Notes under the pieces: generated by a model | What the model saw: only the letters and a program-made list of their open reading frames with translations | What the model was told of the DNA's origin: nothing | The model's database searches: none | Made by a program: the position numbers and the translations under genes | DNA from: Flavobacteriaceae bacterium UBA980 | GTDB lineage: Bacteria; Bacteroidota; Bacteroidia; Flavobacteriales; Flavobacteriaceae | Length of the DNA: 35,817 nucleotides | Assembly: GCA_002292265.1 (NCBI GenBank) | Contig: DBBQ01000023.1 | Coordinates: 6,789-42,605, forward strand | Direction: 5' to 3' | Shown here: one piece after another, positions 23,346 through 32,400 of the stretch | Layout: every line of letters starts with the position of its first letter | Numbering within the stretch: the stretch's first letter is position 1

Positions 23346-24194
23346 ATGAATGTACTCAACAAAATACTCAACTTCTTTAATCATCAATTCTCTTTAGGAA
23401 AGTCGATTACGTTTTCGCCTAAAACGATCTTGATAATCATTTTAGTTTTTGTTTTGACTTCCCTTTTTCTGAAATTTTTTAGAAAAATTATTTACCGTAC
23501 TCTCTCTAGAGACGCCAAAGTGAAGTTTAGAAGTGTTTTTTCTTTTTTCAATTACTTTATTTATGTCATTGTACTTCTGATCACACTACAGAATATAGGA
23601 GCTGACGTCACGGCTATCTTTGCAGCTTCCGCAGCACTATTGGTCGGTGTAGGTCTGGCTTTGCAAACTTTTATTCAGGATATTATTTCTGGAATTTTCA
23701 TCCTAGTAGATCAGTCTGTACATGTAGGCGATATTATTGAAGTGGAAGGTCAGGTAGGGAAGGTAGAAAACATCAAACTCAGAACCACCAGAGCCGTAAC
23801 GCGAGAAAACAAGGTTTTGATTATTCCCAATCATAAGTTTTTAATTTCAACACTTTTCAATTGGACAGAGAATGGTGTAATTACCAAAGAAAGTGTAGCT
23901 GTAGGTGTAGCGTATAACAGTGATATAGATCAGGTAACTGAAGTTTTGTTGAAATTGGCAAGCGAAAATCAAAGTATCATTGAAGATCCAAAACCCTTTG
24001 TGATTTTTGAGGACTTTGGCGACAATGCCCTACAATTTCAAATCTTTTTTGCGGTTAAAAGTAGTTTTGAATCCAACATTGTCAAAAGTGATATGCGCTA
24101 TGCCATATTTAAAGCGTTTGAAAAAGAAGGAATTCAAATTCCTTTTCCACAGCGTACCCTCAGTTTTTTAACCCCCCCTAAGGCATTGCAATGA
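23346..24194 (+). CDS. Mechanosensitive ion channel, MscS family
   Basis: An inner-membrane channel that opens under membrane tension to release solutes on osmotic downshift. The 282-aa protein (ATG at 23346; an earlier GTG lies inside the terminator hairpin and is rejected) has three helices. The pore helix is rich in Ala and Gly (AASAALLVGVGLALQTFIQD), followed by the MscS beta domain signature VHVGDIIEVEGQVGKVENIKL and IIPNHKFLISTLFNWT. It resembles the small, E. coli-like MscS type. Its TGA stop overlaps the ATG of the response regulator, so the two are translated together. Confidence 0.93.
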   Translation: MNVLNKILNFFNHQFSLGKSITFSPKTILIIILVFVLTSLFLKFFRKIIYRTLSRDAKVKFRSVFSFFNYFIYVIVLLITLQNIGADVTAIFAASAALLVGVGLALQTFIQDIISGIFILVDQSVHVGDIIEVEGQVGKVENIKLRTTRAVTRENKVLIIPNHKFLISTLFNWTENGVITKESVAVGVAYNSDIDQVTEVLLKLASENQSIIEDPKPFVIFEDFGDNALQFQIFFAVKSSFESNIVKSDMRYAIFKAFEKEGIQIPFPQRTLSFLTPPKALQ

Positions 24195-25354
24195 TCAAAA
24201 TTTTAATCATAGAAGACGAAGAACCCATCCGTCGGGTGTTAGTACGAATACTCACTGATGAAGACAAAGCTTACAAAGTAGAAGAAGCAGCAGATGGGAA
24301 AGAAGGTTTAGCGCTCCTGGGAAAGCACAATTTTGATTTAGTGCTTTGTGATATCAAGATGCCCAAAATGGATGGTATTGAAGTGCTGCAGTCGGCAAAC
24401 GCCAGAAAAATTGGAATTCCATTTATTATGCTCACAGGGCACGGAAATGTAGAAACTGCCGTAGAAGCCATGAAACTTGGGGCTTATGATTTTATCTCAA
24501 AACCTCCGGATTTAAACCGATTACTCACCACAGTTCGCCATGCATTGGAAAACAAATCCTTGCGTTCTGAGAATAAGAAATTAAAACGCAAAGTTGCTCA
24601 GAAATATGATATTGTAGGAGAAAGCGAAGCTATTTCTGAAGTGATTCAAATGATTGCCAAAGTGGCCATGACCGATGCACGTGTATTAATCACTGGACAA
24701 AATGGAACCGGAAAAGAATTGGTAGCACATCAACTCCATCAACAGAGTGACCGAAATACGGAAAATTTTATAGAGGTCAACTGTGCAGCAATCCCCTCAG
24801 AATTGATAGAAAGTGAGCTTTTTGGCCATGTCAAAGGGGCCTTCACCTCTGCGGTGAAAGACCGTTCAGGTAAATTTGAAGCAGCAAACAAAGGAACCCT
24901 TTTTTTAGATGAAATTGCAGACATGAGTCTGGCAGCACAAGCAAAGGTGCTACGCGCGCTACAAGAGCGTAAAATCCAACGCGTAGGTAATGAAAAAGAC
25001 ATTGCTGTGGATGTACGTGTGATTGCAGCTACAAACAAGGATTTAAAAACAGAAATTGAAGAAGGTCGTTTTCGTGAAGATTTATACCACCGTCTCGCAG
25101 TTATCATGATTCATATACCCGCACTAGGAGACCGAAAAGAAGACATTCCCATCTTAACCGAGCACTTTGTGGATTTGCTTTCTAAAGAACAAGGACTGGA
25201 AAGAAAAACCTTTTCTAAAGAAGCTCTAGAGAAATTAAACAACTACCCTTGGACAGGGAATGTTAGAGAGTTACGCAACGTCATAGAACGCTTGATGATC
25301 CTTGGTGACAACCCGGTAAGCGCAGAAAACATTCTTCAATTTGCACCTAAATAA
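24191..25354 (+). CDS. Sigma-54-type response regulator lacking a DNA-binding domain
   Basis: A 387-aa NtrC-family protein. The receiver domain (about 1-120) has phosphorylation site D54 in LVLCDIKMPKMDG, T82 and K104. The AAA+ domain (about 140-370) has Walker A GQNGTGKE (169-176), Walker B GTLFLDEI (235-242) and arginine-finger region FREDLYHRL. The sigma-54 contact loop reads GAFTSA (216-221) instead of GAFTGA. The protein ends right after the AAA+ C-terminal segment (WTGNVRELRNVIERL then ILQFAPK), with no Fis-type helix-turn-helix. Similar truncated forms exist in Bacteroidota and in Helicobacter FlgR. It may act from solution or do something other than sigma-54 activation. No sensor kinase is adjacent. 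Confidence 0.93.
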   Translation: MIKILIIEDEEPIRRVLVRILTDEDKAYKVEEAADGKEGLALLGKHNFDLVLCDIKMPKMDGIEVLQSANARKIGIPFIMLTGHGNVETAVEAMKLGAYDFISKPPDLNRLLTTVRHALENKSLRSENKKLKRKVAQKYDIVGESEAISEVIQMIAKVAMTDARVLITGQNGTGKELVAHQLHQQSDRNTENFIEVNCAAIPSELIESELFGHVKGAFTSAVKDRSGKFEAANKGTLFLDEIADMSLAAQAKVLRALQERKIQRVGNEKDIAVDVRVIAATNKDLKTEIEEGRFREDLYHRLAVIMIHIPALGDRKEDIPILTEHFVDLLSKEQGLERKTFSKEALEKLNNYPWTGNVRELRNVIERLMILGDNPVSAENILQFAPK

Positions 25355-25355
25355 T

Positions 25356-26738
25356 ATGACGAAGAACATCCACAAGATTCTTTTTTTTCTTTTTCTTTTT
25401 CAACCCCTATTAGCACAAAAAAAGAATCACGAACAACAAATCAATGAGATTTTTAACCTTGCCCTCACCCAAGGAAAATCTTATGATTGGCTAGACTATT
25501 TATCCAACCAAATAGGGGGTAGGCTGTCCGGATCACTAAACGCAGAACGCGCTGTAAAGTGGGGTGAAGAAGCGCTTCAAAGCTTAGATTTAGACCGGGT
25601 TTATCTCGAGGATGTAATGGTCCCCAAATGGGTTCGGGGAAATTTTGAATACGCCAGTATTATTACGGGTCCTGGAATGAGTATTAATGTTCCGGTTTGT
25701 TCTTTGGGAGGATCCATTGCTACTCCAGCTGCAGGGCTTCGCGCACAAGTAGTTGAAGTAAAAGACTTTGAAGAATTGGAGGCTTTGGGAGAAGAAAATA
25801 TTAAAGGGAAGTTTGTGTTTTATAACAGAGCCATGCCCGCAAATTTAATCAATACGTTTGATGCCTATTCCAAAACGGTAGATCAGCGGTCCAGTGGTGC
25901 AGCCAAAGCAGCGCGTTTGGGCGCCGTAGGGGTCATTGTTCGATCGATGAACTTGCGATTGGATGATTTCCCACATACTGGAAACATGCGTTATGGAGAT
26001 CTTCCCAATAAGATGCGTATCCCTGCAGCGGCCATCAGTACCAATGGGGCTCAATTACTCAGTTCCATGCTCTCACTAAACAAGGAGTTGTATTTTTATT
26101 TAAAACAAGATTGTAAAAACTTTCCCGATGTACCTTCTCATAATGTTATTGGGGAAATTAGAGGGAGTGAATTTCCAGATGAAATTATTGTAGTTGGAGG
26201 ACATTTGGACTCTTGGGATTTGGGAGACGGCGCACATGACGACGGGGCTGGGATTGTCCAGTCTATGGAAGTACTGCACCTCTTTAAGAAAATGAACTAC
26301 CAACCCAAAAGAACAATTCGCGTAGTGCTCTACATGAACGAAGAAAACGGTTTAAGAGGAGGCACCACCTATGCTAAAAATGCAAAACAAAAAGGAGAAA
26401 ACCACCTATTTGCTTTGGAATCCGATTCTGGTGGATTTACTCCGAGAGGATTTTCTTTTGAAGCCCGACCAGAACAATTTAAAAAAATTGAATCATGGAA
26501 GCCTTATTTTGAATCCTATCTAGTCGATCGGTTTGCCCTCGGAGGGAGTGGCGCAGATATCGGTCCGCTTCGCAATGGGAGCACCGTACTTTCGGGTTTA
26601 CTTCCTGATTCGCAGCGGTATTTTGATTTTCATCACGCAGCCAATGATACCTTTGATGCAATAAACAAAAGAGAACTGGAATTGGGTGCCGCAGCAATGA
26701 CCAGCTTAATTTACTTGGTTGATCAAATGGGCTTGTAA
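25356..26738 (+). CDS. Secreted M28 family metallopeptidase with PA domain
   Basis: A 460-aa exported zinc aminopeptidase or carboxypeptidase of the carboxypeptidase-Q group. The ATG at 25356 opens a clear signal peptide ending PLLAQ near residue 21; a TTG upstream at 25341 is rejected. A protease-associated insert spans roughly 95-240. Zinc ligands follow the M28 pattern: VVGGHLDSWDLGDGAHDDGAG (His, Asp), the catalytic and ligand Glu in YMNEENGLRGG, the Asp in ALESDSGG, and the last His in FDFHHAANDTFD. The start lies two bases past the response-regulator stop. Confidence 0.93.
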   Translation: MTKNIHKILFFLFLFQPLLAQKKNHEQQINEIFNLALTQGKSYDWLDYLSNQIGGRLSGSLNAERAVKWGEEALQSLDLDRVYLEDVMVPKWVRGNFEYASIITGPGMSINVPVCSLGGSIATPAAGLRAQVVEVKDFEELEALGEENIKGKFVFYNRAMPANLINTFDAYSKTVDQRSSGAAKAARLGAVGVIVRSMNLRLDDFPHTGNMRYGDLPNKMRIPAAAISTNGAQLLSSMLSLNKELYFYLKQDCKNFPDVPSHNVIGEIRGSEFPDEIIVVGGHLDSWDLGDGAHDDGAGIVQSMEVLHLFKKMNYQPKRTIRVVLYMNEENGLRGGTTYAKNAKQKGENHLFALESDSGGFTPRGFSFEARPEQFKKIESWKPYFESYLVDRFALGGSGADIGPLRNGSTVLSGLLPDSQRYFDFHHAANDTFDAINKRELELGAAAMTSLIYLVDQMGL

Positions 26739-26750
26739 TCCCACCCTCTC

Positions 26751-28145
26751 ATGCTTCAAGCTCTTACGCCATACACTAAAGAATTTCGCTTTAACCTCAA
26801 TCTGGCTTACCCCGTCATTATTGGGCTACTAGGACACACCTTGGTCCAATTTATCGACAATGTCATGGTCGGTCAGTTGGGAACTGCAGAATTAGCTGCC
26901 GTTTCACTGGGAAATAGTTTTTTCTTTGTAGCCATGTCTTTAGGTATTGGTTTTTCTACCGCCATCACTCCACTTATCGCAGAAAGCGACGGTATGAAGA
27001 ACGTATTGCAAGGGCGTAATGTGTTTTTTCACGGACTGATCCTTTGCTTCGTTTTAGGGATATTTCTTTCGGTAGGAGTTTTGATGAGTAAACCTTTATT
27101 ATTCCAAATGGGACAACCTGACGAGGTTGTGGACTTGGCCTTTCCCTATCTGCAATGGGTGGGAATCTCTTTACTTCCACTGGTAGGCTTCCAAGCTTTT
27201 AAGCAATTTTCTGAGGGACTTTCCTACACCCGTCCGGCCATGTATGCGACACTTTTTGGGAATGTAATCAACGTGATTTTGAATTACTTTCTCATTTTTG
27301 GATATTGGATATTTCCTGAAATGGGAGTGGAAGGAGCTGCAATAGGCACCCTTCTTTCACGTTGTTTTATGCTGCTGTTTATGGCGGGCTATGTCCGCTG
27401 GAGCAAAAAATATGTGGCTTATATCAGAAACACAAAATGGAAAGCTCCCCAATGGTCTTTGTTAAAAAAAATTATCCGTTTGGGCTTTCCTTCAGCCTTA
27501 CAAATGTTTTTTGAAGTCCTCTTTTTTACCACAGCGATCTGGCTTTCAGGATTTTTGGGAAAAAACCCCCAGGCCGCCAATCAGATCGCTCTAAATCTTT
27601 CTTCCATGACCTTTATGTTTGCCATGGGACTCGGAGTTACGGCTATGATTCGAGTAGGAAATCAAAAAGGAAAACAAGACTTTGTTTCACTAAAGCGTAT
27701 TGCGTTTTCCATTTTTTTATTAATTTTCATCTTTGATATTGCTTTTTGTTTATTTTTTCTTTTGGGTAATGAATACCTCCCTTGGCTCTATTTGGATGGA
27801 AACAATCCGTTGGAATACACTGACGTTTTAGAAGTAGTCAAATTGGCCTCTTCCTTGTTGCTCGTTTCTGCTTTTTTTCAAATTTCCGATGGGCTACAAG
27901 CTGTAGTGTTGGGCGCTCTCCGAGGCCTTCAAGATGTAAATATCCCCGCGTGGATTACCTTTTTTTCATACGGTGTTTTTGGTACCCCGATTTCCTACTA
28001 TCTCGGATTGTATACGGATCTGGGTACCTTTGGGATATGGATAGGACTACTTTCTGGCTTGACCATTTCCTCAGCACTTCTTTTTTTGAGATTTCACTAT
28101 TTGACAAAAAACTTAATCTTAAATTCGCAACATGGAATTACCTAA
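26751..28145 (+). CDS. MATE family efflux transporter
   Basis: A 464-aa inner-membrane antiporter with 12 helices in two six-helix halves, using Na+ or H+ to export drugs or cationic metabolites. The opening AYPVIIGLLGHTLVQFIDNV matches the first conserved MATE block, with MVGQLGTAELAAVSLGNS following. The second half begins about residue 235 at RLGFPSALQMFFEV. It resembles the NorM/DinF side of the family, and the substrate is unknown. It lies 12 bp after the peptidase gene and overlaps the next ORF by 14 bp. Confidence 0.92.
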   Translation: MLQALTPYTKEFRFNLNLAYPVIIGLLGHTLVQFIDNVMVGQLGTAELAAVSLGNSFFFVAMSLGIGFSTAITPLIAESDGMKNVLQGRNVFFHGLILCFVLGIFLSVGVLMSKPLLFQMGQPDEVVDLAFPYLQWVGISLLPLVGFQAFKQFSEGLSYTRPAMYATLFGNVINVILNYFLIFGYWIFPEMGVEGAAIGTLLSRCFMLLFMAGYVRWSKKYVAYIRNTKWKAPQWSLLKKIIRLGFPSALQMFFEVLFFTTAIWLSGFLGKNPQAANQIALNLSSMTFMFAMGLGVTAMIRVGNQKGKQDFVSLKRIAFSIFLLIFIFDIAFCLFFLLGNEYLPWLYLDGNNPLEYTDVLEVVKLASSLLLVSAFFQISDGLQAVVLGALRGLQDVNIPAWITFFSYGVFGTPISYYLGLYTDLGTFGIWIGLLSGLTISSALLFLRFHYLTKNLILNSQHGIT

Positions 28146-28356
28146 ATTTTTAATTGCAGACAATTCCGCATTTGAAGACACACTCTTTGTTGTTCATACG
28201 GAATATCCACGTTTCATTCTCAATGTTTCCAACGACGAAGTACACTGGTTTGAAGAATTTGATAAAGAAGACGAATCGGCTCTAGAAACGGAATCTACTT
28301 CATTGATCGAAGCCGCTTTTACCTTTTATGATACGGAAATGGAATCTCTCGAGTAG
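28132..28356 (+). CDS. Small acidic protein of unknown function
   Basis: A 74-aa, strongly acidic protein (many Asp and Glu, ending DTEMESLE) with no signal peptide or helix for the membrane. It begins inside the last codons of the MATE gene and is followed by the PAP2 gene after four bases, so it sits in the middle of a compact operon. The regular start, even spacing and lack of stop-codon interruptions suggest a real gene. I recognise no family, though small acidic proteins of this kind are common in flavobacterial genomes. Confidence 0.75.
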   Translation: MELPKFLIADNSAFEDTLFVVHTEYPRFILNVSNDEVHWFEEFDKEDESALETESTSLIEAAFTFYDTEMESLE

Positions 28357-28360
28357 TCTT

Positions 28361-28927
28361 ATGGAATCTATTTTGGCTTGGGACAGTGAACTGTTTTTAA
28401 GACTTAATAGTCTAGGAACCCCCACTTTTGATGCCTTTTGGATGCTGATGACCCACAGAGCTTCTAATGTAGTGGTCTATTTGGGCTTACTACTATTTCT
28501 GGGGTATAAAAAATCATGGAAAACAGCTGGATATTTAGTACTCTTTACCGCCTTACTCATTTTGTGTACTGATCAGTTGACCAATCTTTTCAAAGTAAAA
28601 GTTGGACGATTACGACCCTGCTATGATCCAGAAATCCAATCCTTGGTCCGTTTGGTCAAACCCACCTGTGGTGGACGGTACAGCTTTTTTTCTGGACACG
28701 CGTCCAACTCTTTCGCTTTGGCGCTTTTTTTTGGAGGTATAATTAAGTCGTTTTCACGTTTGGCTCCTTATGCATTACTATTAATTGCTGCGTTTATCGC
28801 TTACAGTCGAGTGTATATTGGGGTGCATTATCCATTAGATATACTTTGCGGTACACTCGTAGGAAGTATAATTGGCTTTACGTTTTATAAAGTATGGAAA
28901 CGAGTTATTCCTCGTTTTTTAGATTGA
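28361..28927 (+). CDS. PAP2 family lipid phosphatase
   Basis: A 188-aa membrane phosphatase, with five or six helices. All three catalytic motifs are present: KVKVGRLRP (K78, R85, P86), FSGHAS (His113) and SRVYIGVHYPLD (R150, H156, D160). This is the class that includes undecaprenyl-diphosphate phosphatases (PgpB, YbjG type), which recycle the lipid carrier for peptidoglycan and surface glycans. The short length fits the latter group. The ATG at 28361 is preferred over an ORF start 11 codons earlier inside the upstream gene. It ends in a 23-bp overlap with convergent mutarotase. Confidence 0.92.
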   Translation: MESILAWDSELFLRLNSLGTPTFDAFWMLMTHRASNVVVYLGLLLFLGYKKSWKTAGYLVLFTALLILCTDQLTNLFKVKVGRLRPCYDPEIQSLVRLVKPTCGGRYSFFSGHASNSFALALFFGGIIKSFSRLAPYALLLIAAFIAYSRVYIGVHYPLDILCGTLVGSIIGFTFYKVWKRVIPRFLD

Positions 28928-29810
28928 ATTCAAACTGTGTTTGGTGTTTGTAAACAGTTTCAGGCAGTAGCAGGGTAGAAGGAAATGTAGGAATGTTTGG
29001 AGTATTGGAAAATTTTTGTGTTTCAAAACAAATGGCTTCAAAATGTGGGGGAGTAAAGACTACCACACCCGGTTGGTCGGTATAGGTTTTCATTTCTATT
29101 CCACTCTGGGGTTCATAAAGCGTTGCCGCAGCTTCATTTGTAGCATTTAGCACAAAATAATCATCCAAATGTGTTTTGGCGATGGTCTTGGGAGTTCTAA
29201 AATCAAAAGGAGTCTGTGCAACGTTCAATCGTGTTCCTGTAGGGACTAAATTTTGTTTGAGCTCTAGGTAGCGGTCCGCATGGATTTGTAGCTGATGGGA
29301 CGCGATAGCACTTTTAGGATTGAGGTTAAAATAGGCGTGATTGGTCAAATTGACATGCGTAGGAGCATTGGTAGTAGCGCGATAGTCGAATCTGAGTTGA
29401 TTTCCCACCAAACGATAAGAAACCATTGCATTTACAGTTCCGGGAAAGCCTCCTGTACCCTCAGGACATTCGTATTCAAAAGTAAGTAAATGAGTGTCAG
29501 ATGAAGTGCGAGGTGACCAGTACTGAGTATTCCACCCCTTGGCCCCACTGTGGAGCAGCACCCCTTTTTCGTGTTCAATTTCAATTTTTTTTTCTTCAAT
29601 TGTAATGGGGTTTTCTAGCCTCCCCGCATAGCGTCCTATAACGGCTCCACGGGACCAACTGTCCGAAAGATACGCTTCGGGTTGCGACAAACCTTGGATT
29701 ACATTTATTAGGCTTCCCTTTTTATCTTTTACCCAGAGTTGGTGGAGTATAGCTCCATAGGAAAGAAAAACGGCTTTTAACGTTCCATTATCTAGAGTGA
29801 ACGTCTCCAA
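28905..29810 (-). CDS. galM: Aldose 1-epimerase (galactose mutarotase)
   Basis: It interconverts alpha and beta anomers of galactose and other aldoses. The 301-aa protein shows RYAGRLENP (about 60-68), the catalytic-histidine strand VNLTNHAYFNL near residue 155-165, the substrate-contact HSGAKGWNTQYW (in place of HGGxxGFxxxxW), and the acidic base in ICFETQKFSNTPN. The family is usually about 340 aa; here it is somewhat shorter, with no obvious break. It begins three bases after msrA and ends overlapping the PAP2 gene on the other strand. Confidence 0.88.
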   Translation of the reverse strand: METFTLDNGTLKAVFLSYGAILHQLWVKDKKGSLINVIQGLSQPEAYLSDSWSRGAVIGRYAGRLENPITIEEKKIEIEHEKGVLLHSGAKGWNTQYWSPRTSSDTHLLTFEYECPEGTGGFPGTVNAMVSYRLVGNQLRFDYRATTNAPTHVNLTNHAYFNLNPKSAIASHQLQIHADRYLELKQNLVPTGTRLNVAQTPFDFRTPKTIAKTHLDDYFVLNATNEAAATLYEPQSGIEMKTYTDQPGVVVFTPPHFEAICFETQKFSNTPNIPTFPSTLLLPETVYKHQTQFEFNLKNEE

Positions 29811-29813
29811 TCT

Positions 29814-30467
29814 TTAATGCTCTTCTTTTAAGAGCTCGGGGTATTGCTTTTGAAATTTTCGAAGCCTCGGGATAGAAACCTGCTGTACATAAGGATTGTT
29901 TGGGTTGTTTTTTTCGTAATCCTGGTGGTATTCTTCGGCATAATAAAATTTCTCCAAAGGCTTTATTTCCGTTACAATCGCTTTGGGAAAATAGTTGCCC
30001 TCTTCCAGCATTTGCATATAGTTTTGGATGATTTCACGTTCTTGATCCGAGGTGTAAAAAGCAATGGATCGGTATTGCGATCCATAATCTGGACCTTGTT
30101 GGTTGGGGGTAGTCGGATCGTGAGAACCAAAAAAGACTTGAACGAGAGTTCCAAAGTTCACTACTTTGGGGTCGTAGATGACTTCTACGGCTTCGGCATG
30201 TCCTGTTCTGCCTGTCCCAATTTGATTGTAATTGGGATTTTTGGTTTCTCCTCCTGCATAGCCTGAATAGACTTCAGAGACCCCTTTGACGCTTTCATAG
30301 ATAGCTTCTACACACCAAAAACAGCCGGAAGCAAAATAGGCTTTTTTCATTCCTTCTTGGACAGTTTGAGTGGGGGTCCATACGGGATCCGAGTTGTTAA
30401 AGGAAGGAGTACTTGAAATACACGTTTGTAAGGTGATAACAAAGAGAAGAGAGAAGAAGGTTTTCAT
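29814..30467 (-). CDS. msrA: Exported peptide methionine sulfoxide reductase A
   Basis: It reduces methionine S-sulfoxide in oxidised proteins. The 217-aa protein has an N-terminal export signal (about 1-18; CISS follows LQT, a poor lipobox). The catalytic motif GCFWCVE has the reactive Cys at position 49 and a second Cys at 52. GYAGGETKNPNYNQI, HAEAVEVIYDP and QGPDYGSQYRS are further family marks. The C-terminal region (EEYHQDYEKNNPNNPY) is of the MsrA type with no MsrB fused. The periplasmic or surface location suggests protection from oxidants outside the cytoplasm. Operon with galM. Confidence 0.93.
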   Translation of the reverse strand: MKTFFSLLFVITLQTCISSTPSFNNSDPVWTPTQTVQEGMKKAYFASGCFWCVEAIYESVKGVSEVYSGYAGGETKNPNYNQIGTGRTGHAEAVEVIYDPKVVNFGTLVQVFFGSHDPTTPNQQGPDYGSQYRSIAFYTSDQEREIIQNYMQMLEEGNYFPKAIVTEIKPLEKFYYAEEYHQDYEKNNPNNPYVQQVSIPRLRKFQKQYPELLKEEH

Positions 30468-30628
30468 AGAATTTTAATGTTGAAGTCTAGGATAAAACAT
30501 CCATTTTAGCAGCAGCCAAATTACTAAAACTTCTCGAAGATAGTAAAAGCGTTTCCTACATTAACACAAAATTTTATTTTGCGCTAATTCGGTTACTTTA
30601 GGCATTAAGTTAAAATAAATGATGACTT

Positions 30629-31024
30629 TTAGTGGTCACAATTCATTATCCAATGAATTCCATATTGATCTACAAATTGACCAAAAGTAGCGTTCCAAAA
30701 TTCTTTCTTGAGAGGATGTGTTACTTTACCTCCCTTACTCATTTTGGCAAAAGCCAATTTCATAGGTTCTAAAGAGTCATAATTTAAACTCAATTGAATG
30801 TGATTGGAACTCCCGTCATTGGATGCATCACAAACCATAGCAAGAGTATCTCCTTTGTAAGTCAATTCACAATGAATGACCCATTGGCTTTGATCGGGTT
30901 TATGCTTCATAGGACTATCTTTATATCGCTTGATTTCAGTGTGTTCTATGCCCAGTGACTCAGTGTAATGTCGGATGGCTTCAGTTGCGTTTCCTGGAAA
31001 GATAAGGTAGGGGTGTAATTTCAT
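30629..31024 (-). CDS. VOC family protein (PhnB/YjdN-like)
   Basis: A 131-aa protein of the glyoxalase/vicinal oxygen chelate fold of the PhnB-like kind. The opening LHPYLIFPGNATEAIRHYTE is typical, with ELTYKGDTLAMVCDAS and the closing FGQFVDQYGIHWIMNCDH. Members of this branch often lack clear metal residues, and their function is undefined. It lies 11 bp from the PPOX-family gene upstream on the same strand, and the two belong to the same short operon. Confidence 0.85.
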   Translation of the reverse strand: MKLHPYLIFPGNATEAIRHYTESLGIEHTEIKRYKDSPMKHKPDQSQWVIHCELTYKGDTLAMVCDASNDGSSNHIQLSLNYDSLEPMKLAFAKMSKGGKVTHPLKKEFWNATFGQFVDQYGIHWIMNCDH

Positions 31025-31035
31025 CTGTTTTTATT

Positions 31036-31683
31036 TTAAGGATTTATTAATTGTACTATACTCTTAGGTAGTTTTCGAAATTCTGGAGCTAATTTTTCAT
31101 CGGCTATAGGGCTTCCGTATTTTTCCACTACGGGAAGTTCCCCCGCCCAGATGTCTAGCTCGTAATCTGCTTTGTCGTCCACAGGGCCCCCTGTTCTTAT
31201 TTTGGCAGTAGCTTCTTCTATGGGGATAGCAATGACTTTTGTCGCTTTGAGTTCCTTTGCAGAGGGCTGTCGGACTTCTTCCCAGCGCCCAGGGATTAGG
31301 TGATCTGAAACACTTTTTAAAGCGTGAAGTTTTTCTTCGGTGTTGGAAATAAGGCTCCCCTTGCCAAAGAGTACTACCGATTCGTAGTTTAAAGAATGGT
31401 GAAAGGCAGAACGTGCCAGTACCAAACCCTTAGTTTTTGCTACGGAAATACTCAGTTCTATTTCGCCTTCCAGTTCTGTCATCAGTCGGCTCACGGAAGC
31501 CCCATGAACAAAGAGTTGATCTCCAGATCTTCCATACAAAGTAGGGATGACCACTGGAGCACCCTGGTGTACAATCCCTACATGACAAATATGATTTTGG
31601 TCTAAAATGGTATGGATTGTTTTGGAATCGTAATGCCCCCTTTTCGGAACTCGCTTTAAGGTAGATCGGTTGGTTTTTTTCAA
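31036..31683 (-). CDS. Pyridoxamine 5'-phosphate oxidase family FMN-binding protein
   Basis: A 215-aa split-barrel flavoprotein. It matches a well-known uncharacterised PPOX branch: the KRVPKRGHYDSKTIHTILDQ opening, HVGIVHQGAPVVIPTLYGR, LFVHGASVSRLM, and the KGLVLARSAFHHSLNYESVV core that binds FMN. The end carries AKIRTGGPVDDKADYELDIWAG. It is not a true PdxH because the family-specific C-terminus differs. The role could be reduction of small molecules; no substrate is known. Confidence 0.88.
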   Translation of the reverse strand: MKKTNRSTLKRVPKRGHYDSKTIHTILDQNHICHVGIVHQGAPVVIPTLYGRSGDQLFVHGASVSRLMTELEGEIELSISVAKTKGLVLARSAFHHSLNYESVVLFGKGSLISNTEEKLHALKSVSDHLIPGRWEEVRQPSAKELKATKVIAIPIEEATAKIRTGGPVDDKADYELDIWAGELPVVEKYGSPIADEKLAPEFRKLPKSIVQLINP

Positions 31684-31718
31684 AGTGGGTTTAGTTTAAG
31701 ATTAGAACAACAAATTTC

Positions 31719-32375
31719 TCATTTTTTTGCATACTGACGAACCCATTTAAAAATTAAGGGTGTTAAAAATACAGTAGGTAAGAGCCAATACGCAACCTCA
31801 GGAATCCAATTTGGAAAATGATTTTGATTCACTACGATAAAGGCGGTAAAAGAAGCGATGTAAGCAGCTGTAATTCGAATAATATGTTCCCGGAGCCAGT
31901 ACATTTTGAATTTGATTTTTCCTCGGTAGTTTTGTAAGTCTTTTCTTACATTCTGCAATCCAATGAGACCAAAGACAACTAATGCTATTCCCATACTGTC
32001 TTGTTTTTTTAGGAGCAGGATCGTTCCCCAGCTAACAAAGACCACCCCTACTAGCAACATACTAAAACTCAGGATCCAATCCATTAGCTTCGGCTTTTGT
32101 CCTTGTCCCAGTTTTTTCAAATGCATATAGCGTTGCCCTGTTCCCACCAGAAAAATTGTAAAAACTCCAACAATAAAAAGAAACATATTGGGTTTTAGAA
32201 GTGCCATTAAAAGTGCAGTACTCCCTGTGATCAACATACTAACAACGAATAGTTTTCCAACTTTTACGTGAATGGAACCTCCCTTTTTTCTCAAGAGATT
32301 GTAGCTGCCCGATAGCAGTCCGATGCTTCCAAATAAAATATGGGTTGTAAGTAAATAGGGGTATAAAAAACTCAT
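31719..32375 (-). CDS. Membrane protein of DUF2306 type
   Basis: A 218-aa protein with about seven membrane helices. Early histidine and Gly residues (LLTTHILFGSIGLLSG, and GGSIHVKVGKLFVVSMLITG) resemble the DUF2306 family of predicted heme-type membrane proteins. A later Arg-His pair (YWLREHIIRITAAYIASF) is also consistent with that group. Function is unknown. It is followed by the PPOX and VOC genes with small gaps, so the three are probably one transcript. Confidence 0.65.
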   Translation of the reverse strand: MSFLYPYLLTTHILFGSIGLLSGSYNLLRKKGGSIHVKVGKLFVVSMLITGSTALLMALLKPNMFLFIVGVFTIFLVGTGQRYMHLKKLGQGQKPKLMDWILSFSMLLVGVVFVSWGTILLLKKQDSMGIALVVFGLIGLQNVRKDLQNYRGKIKFKMYWLREHIIRITAAYIASFTAFIVVNQNHFPNWIPEVAYWLLPTVFLTPLIFKWVRQYAKK

Positions 32376-32400
32376 TAGATTTGGTGTTTTTCAGGTTTAC

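Noticed and set aside
24739..25107. 122-aa minus-strand ORF
   Set aside because: Antisense to the AAA+ domain of the response regulator; Ser/Arg-rich shadow translation.
23296..26752. Shared 12-mer CCCACCCTCTCA at 23296 and 26740
   Set aside because: In the first case it is a terminator arm, in the second it precedes the MATE start without a pairing arm. One shared 12-mer in two roles is most likely chance.
29844..30266. 140-aa plus-strand ORF
   Set aside because: It is antisense to msrA, whose catalytic and family motifs are intact; the frame shows no recognisable family.
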